Assembly: GCA_031272765.1 (NCBI GenBank)
Contig: JAISTD010000096.1
Location: 1-32,410, forward strand
DNA: 32,410 nucleotides
Reading direction: 5' to 3'
Origin: Candidatus Methanovirga australis
GTDB taxonomy: Archaea > Methanobacteriota > Methanobacteria > Methanobacteriales > Methanobacteriaceae
Shown here: positions 27,644 to 32,410 of the stretch, piece after piece
Layout of the letters: each line of letters opens with the position of its first letter
How positions within the stretch are numbered: position 1 is the first letter of the stretch
Notes under the pieces: model-generated
Database searches by the model: none
What the model was told of the DNA's origin: nothing
What the model saw: the letters and a program-made list of their open reading frames with translations, nothing else
Position numbers and translations under genes: made by a program

Positions 27644-30600
27644 AATTAGAAATTTTCACAGAATTAAAAGAACACCTTGAATGAAGACCACTATAATCAC
27701 CTCTTTTAAAGAGATTATCCAAAGAAAATATACTGTTCAAATCTGTCTCATTTATGGAATTAAACGGAAGTTGATTGCTCAGAACCTCGTTATATTTATC
27801 AACTTGAATGAACCGACACTGAATAAAATCAGTCTTCTGACTATTCAATATTTTATAGTTTTCAATTTTCCCTGTTCCATTTATGAAGTTAACCTCATAA
27901 TTAGTGGAATTTCTATTTTCGATTAATTCAATCATATATTTTCCCGATAAAGTCCGATTACTCAATAACGAAACATTCAAAGTTATATTAACCATATCAC
28001 CAACCTTAGGATCAACAGCAGGAGTCATATTAATCCACAAAACAGGAGTATCCCGCTTCCAACCCACAGCATGACTATCAGAAGCATAAGAATACCAATA
28101 TTCCTTAAAATATGTTGGTTCCTTATATTGCTGTTGAAAAAACTCAGCATAAACCGCTCTTTCAGGCATATTATACATAGGATCTATTCCAACAGTATGA
28201 TTAATCTTAGCCTTACCATCTTTAAAAGGCACATTATCAATATTTTTATTATTTATACTTATATCATAATCACCATCCGAAATAGGAGTTTTTTCTCTCG
28301 TAGGACCTGTTACACTCAAATCGATTGTAACATTATCCCCCACATATGCATCATCATCATTTGTCGAAACACGATTTATAATCACATCATCCTTAATAAT
28401 TTCAAATTCCTTATCAACTATCGTAAGAATAAGTGAAATTGATCCAGTAACAGCTGTAGCCAAACCAAATTTATAAGCGTTTCCAGGACCTGCAGGAGGT
28501 GCAGGAGGAGCTGGTGCAGGTACTCCACCAGGAGCAAGTAATGGTACAGGAAGTACAGCAGCAGGAGCAGCAAGATATGCAGAAATTGCACTAGCGATAC
28601 CTAATACAATTGCAATCCCAGTAAGTACATACTCTGAAATAGTATAAATCTTTTTAGTTCCATTAATATGATATCCTGGATATTCTGTTGATATGTTTAA
28701 ATTTTCATTATATGCAAGTATATCATCTAAATTAGTAGTGAATAGTAATCCATTTCCTTCAGTGAAATTCCTCATATCAGTAGATAATGAAACAGAAACA
28801 TTCTTATTGGGGAAATATGCAGTGAAAGAATGATTATTTCTAACATAATTGGCAATATCCGTACTATTTGGCTGATAATAACATATCATAGACAAATTAC
28901 TTAAATTAGATAAAGCATTCATTTTCTCAAAACACCCATAAATCCCAACTATATTACTACCATTCGCAAAATAATACGGTGAAAATCTAACATCATCACT
29001 CACATCAAGATCATGCCCATTAAAATAAAACACATTAATAAATGGAGTGAACAAATTTGCTGTGAAATTAGTGGAAGATAAATTAACATGTTGAACTGTA
29101 CTAAAAACAGCACTACTAGTCTGATTAGCCCAATTACCAATAAAACTTGAATTCTTTATATCCAAAACAGGTGAAACAGACTCTGCAAAATTTTGTGAAA
29201 TTCCAAGTGAATCCCTACTTAAAATCCTTGAAAAACTATTCCTTGAAGAATTACCTCCAAAAGATAATAATGAAGACTTCTTAGACTCACTACTATTTAC
29301 AGGTGACTCTAATGCCAATAAAGCCCCACCTTTATTTAAAGCCATATTATTAGAAAAATTACAATTATTAATATGGGTAGCAGAATCAACAGTTAAAAGA
29401 CCTCCACCATCACTATCATTACCTCTATTAAAACTAAGACCATCCAAACAAACATTAAGACCAGTATTAATAAACATTATCCGAGTCTTATACATAGCAT
29501 CTAAAAATACTTTATCTGACTTATCATCCCACTTCTTAATAGTCACACTCTTATTAACAAAAATAGTATCAGTAACATTAAAATCAGACATTAAAACAAC
29601 AGTCCCATTATCAGACACAGAATTTAAAGCATGATTAATGTTCTGCATAGGACAATTTGGAGAATTACCTAAATTACTATCATTCCCATCCTTACTAACA
29701 TAAACATCCTTTATTGAATATTTAACTGATGTTGAAACAATTTGATTATCAACTTTGCAGGATATATTAAATAAGTCTGGAGTTGATGAATTGAAAATTG
29801 ATTGTGCAGACCCATTAAATAACTCAGATTTTTCATTTGGGAATTCTACTGTTAATCCATCAGGAATGTGAACATCTTTAGGATCATGATAGTTACCCAT
29901 ATTATCATATGTTAAGGAAGCAAGTAGTTTGGATGGTTGGTTAGGAGAAATTAGGTTAGGATTTGCAGTGAATTTTAAAACCATCCAAGATGATATTTCT
30001 TTACTAACCTTACCTGAAATATAAGGATCATTATTATCCCCCCACCAATTAAAAGACAAATCAGTGCAGGTTCTCGCATCTTTAGATTCAGGAGCATTAT
30101 TACTAAAGATACGATTATATTTAACATCACAATTAATGAATTCTACACCTATTCCACCCGCACACCCATCTGCAGTATTATTTACAATGTTACAACCAGT
30201 AACAGTAGTATTATATCCAACTTCAATTCCACCAGACGAACCACTAATACCATCACCAGTAATCGCATTATTATTGGTAATATTAGAATTTAATATTGCA
30301 GTTTGATATGCAAAAATTCCACCACCACAACGTGCAGTGTTATTATGAATACTTGAATTTACAATAGTTGTATTTCCGTATGTATATATTCCACCACCTT
30401 GAATCATCCCCCCCATTGCAGTGTTGTTGTAAATATCACATCCAATAATATTAACCCTATTATTACCATCATCATTAACCCAAATACCTCCACCGTTATT
30501 AGCTTTATTTCCAGTGATAGTACAATTTATAACATTAACACTACTACAAGATATACAAATACCACCACCATAATTATTTTCAAAATCTTTAATTAATAAA

Positions 30601-31034
30601 CCTTCAATTGTAATATTCTCAACATTGGATATTCTAAAGCCACTCTCTCTAATTGAATTATTATCATTTCTTTCAATTATGGGGAGATTATTATTTGCGG
30701 CTCTAATTGTAATATTGCTTTTGTTTACATCAATGCCTCCAGCATATTTTCCACCATCTAACTCAATAACATCACCACTATTAGCATTATCAATAGCAGA
30801 TTGAATAGAATCTCCAGAATGAAGACTTATACTCCTCTTTGACTTATTATTAAAGGGTAAATAATCATATATGCTGTTTATTCCATTACTTAAATTATTG
30901 ATTAATTTGTCGGTGAGATTAGAGTCATTAAGGTTTGTTTCTCCCACAGCACTAATAGGAACAATACTAAAAAGCATTAAGCCTATCACAAATAATCCTT
31001 TTAAAATTTTCTTATTTTTTTTACTATTTGTCAT
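27636..31034 (-). CDS. Large adhesin-like surface protein with two beta-helix domains and a hydrophobic hairpin
   Basis: This 1132-aa protein (start ATG at 31034 after AGGAGA; the ORF track begins 8 codons early) has a signal peptide (ILKGLFVIGLMLFSIVPISA). A first beta-helix spans about 60-330 with NNTARCGGGIFAYQT-type coils and an FNWWGDNND motif, followed by an Ig-like module to about 440. A second helix begins YVSKDGNDSNLGNSP and runs to about 640; part of its DNA is about 93% identical to the left-edge adhesin. Near residues 800-880 are two hydrophobic helices separated by a Pro/Ala/Gly-rich loop, then two Ig-like modules (VGDNVTIDLSVTG; VGDMVNITLNVSL) to the end. Surface location is inferred from the signal peptide and family. 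The hairpin is unusual for this family. Confidence 0.85.
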   Translation of the reverse strand: MTNSKKNKKILKGLFVIGLMLFSIVPISAVGETNLNDSNLTDKLINNLSNGINSIYDYLPFNNKSKRSISLHSGDSIQSAIDNANSGDVIELDGGKYAGGIDVNKSNITIRAANNNLPIIERNDNNSIRESGFRISNVENITIEGLLIKDFENNYGGGICISCSSVNVINCTITGNKANNGGGIWVNDDGNNRVNIIGCDIYNNTAMGGMIQGGGIYTYGNTTIVNSSIHNNTARCGGGIFAYQTAILNSNITNNNAITGDGISGSSGGIEVGYNTTVTGCNIVNNTADGCAGGIGVEFINCDVKYNRIFSNNAPESKDARTCTDLSFNWWGDNNDPYISGKVSKEISSWMVLKFTANPNLISPNQPSKLLASLTYDNMGNYHDPKDVHIPDGLTVEFPNEKSELFNGSAQSIFNSSTPDLFNISCKVDNQIVSTSVKYSIKDVYVSKDGNDSNLGNSPNCPMQNINHALNSVSDNGTVVLMSDFNVTDTIFVNKSVTIKKWDDKSDKVFLDAMYKTRIMFINTGLNVCLDGLSFNRGNDSDGGGLLTVDSATHINNCNFSNNMALNKGGALLALESPVNSSESKKSSLLSFGGNSSRNSFSRILSRDSLGISQNFAESVSPVLDIKNSSFIGNWANQTSSAVFSTVQHVNLSSTNFTANLFTPFINVFYFNGHDLDVSDDVRFSPYYFANGSNIVGIYGCFEKMNALSNLSNLSMICYYQPNSTDIANYVRNNHSFTAYFPNKNVSVSLSTDMRNFTEGNGLLFTTNLDDILAYNENLNISTEYPGYHINGTKKIYTISEYVLTGIAIVLGIASAISAYLAAPAAVLPVPLLAPGGVPAPAPPAPPAGPGNAYKFGLATAVTGSISLILTIVDKEFEIIKDDVIINRVSTNDDDAYVGDNVTIDLSVTGPTREKTPISDGDYDISINNKNIDNVPFKDGKAKINHTVGIDPMYNMPERAVYAEFFQQQYKEPTYFKEYWYSYASDSHAVGWKRDTPVLWINMTPAVDPKVGDMVNITLNVSLLSNRTLSGKYMIELIENRNSTNYEVNFINGTGKIENYKILNSQKTDFIQCRFIQVDKYNEVLSNQLPFNSINETDLNSIFSLDNLFKRGDYSGLHSRCSFNSVKISNSN
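29071..29703. repeat. Right copy of 630-bp near-identical direct repeat (adhesin segment)
   Basis: Partner of 8-637; one 3-base indel and scattered substitutions. It encodes the region from YVSKDGNDSNLGNSP to the VNLSST segment of the second beta-helix domain. Sequence outside the block to the right (the first helix and Ig-like module) is unrelated between the two genes. Confidence 0.85.
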
Positions 31035-31143
31035 ACAAATTTCTCCTATAATATACATTATTATTTATAATAATATTTTATAATTGATAACCACAGAGAG
31101 TTTCTATTAACCTCATCAAAAATAGCATATTTTGATAAAGATT

Positions 31144-31236
31144 TTATAAATATATGAAACTCCCATGACTAACCTAATGTGCTGACAGTATATAAATGTG
31201 CCGATTATTCACACCCTCCCCTGTGGCTTTAATTTG
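31144..31236 (-). promoter_or_regulatory. Conserved adhesin-gene upstream region, copy 2
   Basis: Same blocks as 27554-27643 in the same order and nearly the same spacing: TTATAAATATATGAAAC at 31144, AACCTAATGTG at 31171, GTATATAAA at 31188, CGATTATTCACAC at 31202 and TTTAATTTG at 31228. It lies about 110 bases upstream of the 1132-aa adhesin start. Confidence 0.6.
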
Positions 31237-31281
31237 GTATTAAGGACTTTTAACAGGTTTATATGGTATAAAGTGATAATT

Positions 31282-31578
31282 ATGAACAATGAAATTAATC
31301 TTATCAGCAACAAATGTAGATGATATTAAAAAACACTGTGTATAAATATAAATGAATATTTTGATCAAATAGTAGACTGGGAAATCTTCAACCCAATACT
31401 GCCACAATCATATAAAAATAAGACATAAAAATGTGGAAAACCTGAATTTGATATTATTAGTTATATTTAAAACATTGATAATTCAAAAAACCTATGGTTT
31501 ATCTGATCCTGAATTGAGAGAAAATCCTTCATGAGTAGAGTATCCTAATAGCTTATTGCACAATTCCATTCCAATGAA
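31282..31578 (+). pseudogene. Remnant of an IS5-like transposase, N-terminal part
   Basis: The plus strand holds broken reading frames that together read INEYFDQIVDWEIFNPILP, KCGKPEFDII, then after a frame change VIFKTLIIQKTYGLSDPELRE. This order (hydrophobic-Trp-Phe-P, a G(K/R)P step, then Q..YGLSD.ELRE) is typical of the N-terminus of IS5-type transposases. There are internal stops and at least one frameshift, and the catalytic part is missing. The first ATG (31282) has GTGATAATT before it. Clearly non-functional. Confidence 0.6.
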
Positions 31579-31618
31579 AAAAAATATTAATTTAATAAAA
31601 TTTTAATAAAAAATTTTC

Positions 31619-31647
31619 AATTACCAAAAATCAAAGATTTGGTAATT
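31619..31647. other. Hairpin with 10-bp perfect arms
   Basis: AATTACCAAA at 31619-31628 pairs with TTTGGTAATT at 31638-31647 across a 9-base loop, followed by TTTC and a T-rich stretch. It could be a terminator or part of an insertion-sequence end between the two transposase remnants. Confidence 0.5.
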
Positions 31648-31720
31648 TTCTTTAAATTCTTTTTTTTCAAGGAATGATGAGTTTTAACGAAATTATGAAC
31701 GGTTTTATATAAATCTAAGC

Positions 31721-32190
31721 TTAATTGTAGCCATTTATACTTTTTTGGAGTAAGGATATTGTTTTTCTGGTTAATCTCTTGTTATCTTGCCTTAGATTTA
31801 AATTTTGACATTCAATTAGTGTTGTTGAAATGTCGTGATAGTTTTTTTCTTCAGGTTTTCCGTACACGATACTTTTTTCAACACTTTCTATTTCTGCCTT
31901 TTTACAGTTCTTTTATAACTTGTGCATATTTCAATTCTTCGAAAGGATCTTATAATTGGTTTTTGAAGTCTTCCATTCTTTTATTGTTGGGTGTGGTTGT
32001 ATGGCTTCACTGTATTTGTTTAATAATGAGTGTTTATAGAATTCTCTTCCATCTGTGTACAAATAGGGGTAGATTGTTTCCATTTTATGACTTCTGATGT
32101 ATTGTTTTTACGATTTCATACTGAGGATTTTTTGGGTCATATCCTCCAAGATGAGCTGCTAAAATATATCTTATTAATTATAAAATAAAG
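31721..32190 (-). pseudogene. Remnant of a DDE transposase (IS1-like C-terminal region)
   Basis: Minus-strand frames read LIRYILAAHLGGYDPKNPQY, then METIYPYLYTDGREFYKHSL, then VYGKPEEKNYHDISTTLIEC with QNLNLRQDNKRLTRKTIS and a final stop at 31721. The last part resembles IS1-type transposases, where YxERxNLTLRxxxKRLxRKT carries the catalytic Glu; YTDG could carry the second Asp. At least two frameshifts break it. The plus-strand ORF of 112 aa in the track (31759-32097) is a shadow of this remnant. Bases 32191-32410 hold only a 35-codon minus frame after GGAGATG, too short to call. Confidence 0.6.
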
Positions 32191-32410
32191 AAACAAACAA
32201 CTAAACATGAAAAAATATTAACAATGACCCCATTCTCAAATCTTTAAAAAAAAATTTTTAAAAAATAAGAATAATAATAGAATAAATTTGAACTATTGTT
32301 ATGACATGAGTATTTTTCTGCATAAATTCTTCATGTATAATGTTTTGATAATTTTTCATCAGCATCTCCTTTAGTGAAATTCCAGCTTATTTTACAATTA
32401 TTTTCATTTC

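Noticed and set aside
28071-28436. Plus-strand ORF of 121 aa opposite the large adhesin
   Set aside because: Antisense to a strong coding frame, Ile/Arg-rich, with no ribosome binding site.
31759-32097. Plus-strand ORF of 112 aa
   Set aside because: Shadow of the minus-strand transposase remnant; the minus frames give recognisable motifs, the plus frame gives Phe/Leu-rich filler.

Overview
The window comes from a hydrogenotrophic methanogen of the order Methanobacteriales, most likely a Methanobrevibacter-type host-associated archaeon. The evidence is a complete mcrBDCGA operon followed by a complete mtrEDCBAFGH operon in the same orientation, a methanogenesis marker 14 gene, very low GC intergenic DNA, GGAGGT/GGTGAT ribosome binding sites, and large beta-helix adhesin-like surface proteins. 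The species cannot be named from the sequence alone.

Layout. (1) Bases 1-2062, minus strand: the 5' part of an adhesin-like gene with one frameshift, running off the left edge. (2) Bases 2063-2989: AT-rich DNA full of repeats, with a MITE-like segment. (3) Bases 2990-8000, minus strand: methanogenesis marker 14, then a small cation-transport/stress cluster (CaCA exchanger, universal stress protein, and a second CaCA exchanger broken by one missing base). (4) Bases 8150-18647, minus strand: the core. mcrBDCGA (methyl-coenzyme M reductase) ends in a hairpin terminator and is followed by mtrEDCBAFGH (Na+-pumping methyl-H4MPT:coenzyme M methyltransferase), which has its own terminator. The two complexes catalyse the last two steps of methanogenesis; all subunits are intact and the key McrA, McrB and MtrA residues are present. 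(5) Bases 19334-25735, plus strand: a YhgE/Pip-like membrane protein split by a frameshift, an NfeD-stomatin pair coupled by an ATGA overlap to archaeal phosphoglycerate mutase (apgM), then glmM-type phosphohexomutase. (6) Bases 25736-26514: repeats, including a 145-bp segment bounded by perfect 19-bp inverted repeats. (7) Bases 26515-31034, minus strand: two adhesin-like genes that share a conserved upstream region. (8) Bases 31282-32190: remains of two different transposases.

The core is conventional. The unusual material is in the flanks. A 630-bp block about 93% identical lies in direct orientation in the adhesin genes on both sides of the mcr/mtr core. Three long genes are each broken by one missing base. 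Two MITE-like elements sit between genes. The adhesin genes share a leader, one with a G7 tract at the ribosome binding site. The 1132-aa adhesin carries an odd hydrophobic, Pro/Ala-rich hairpin. I did not find a clearly new defence or metabolic system.
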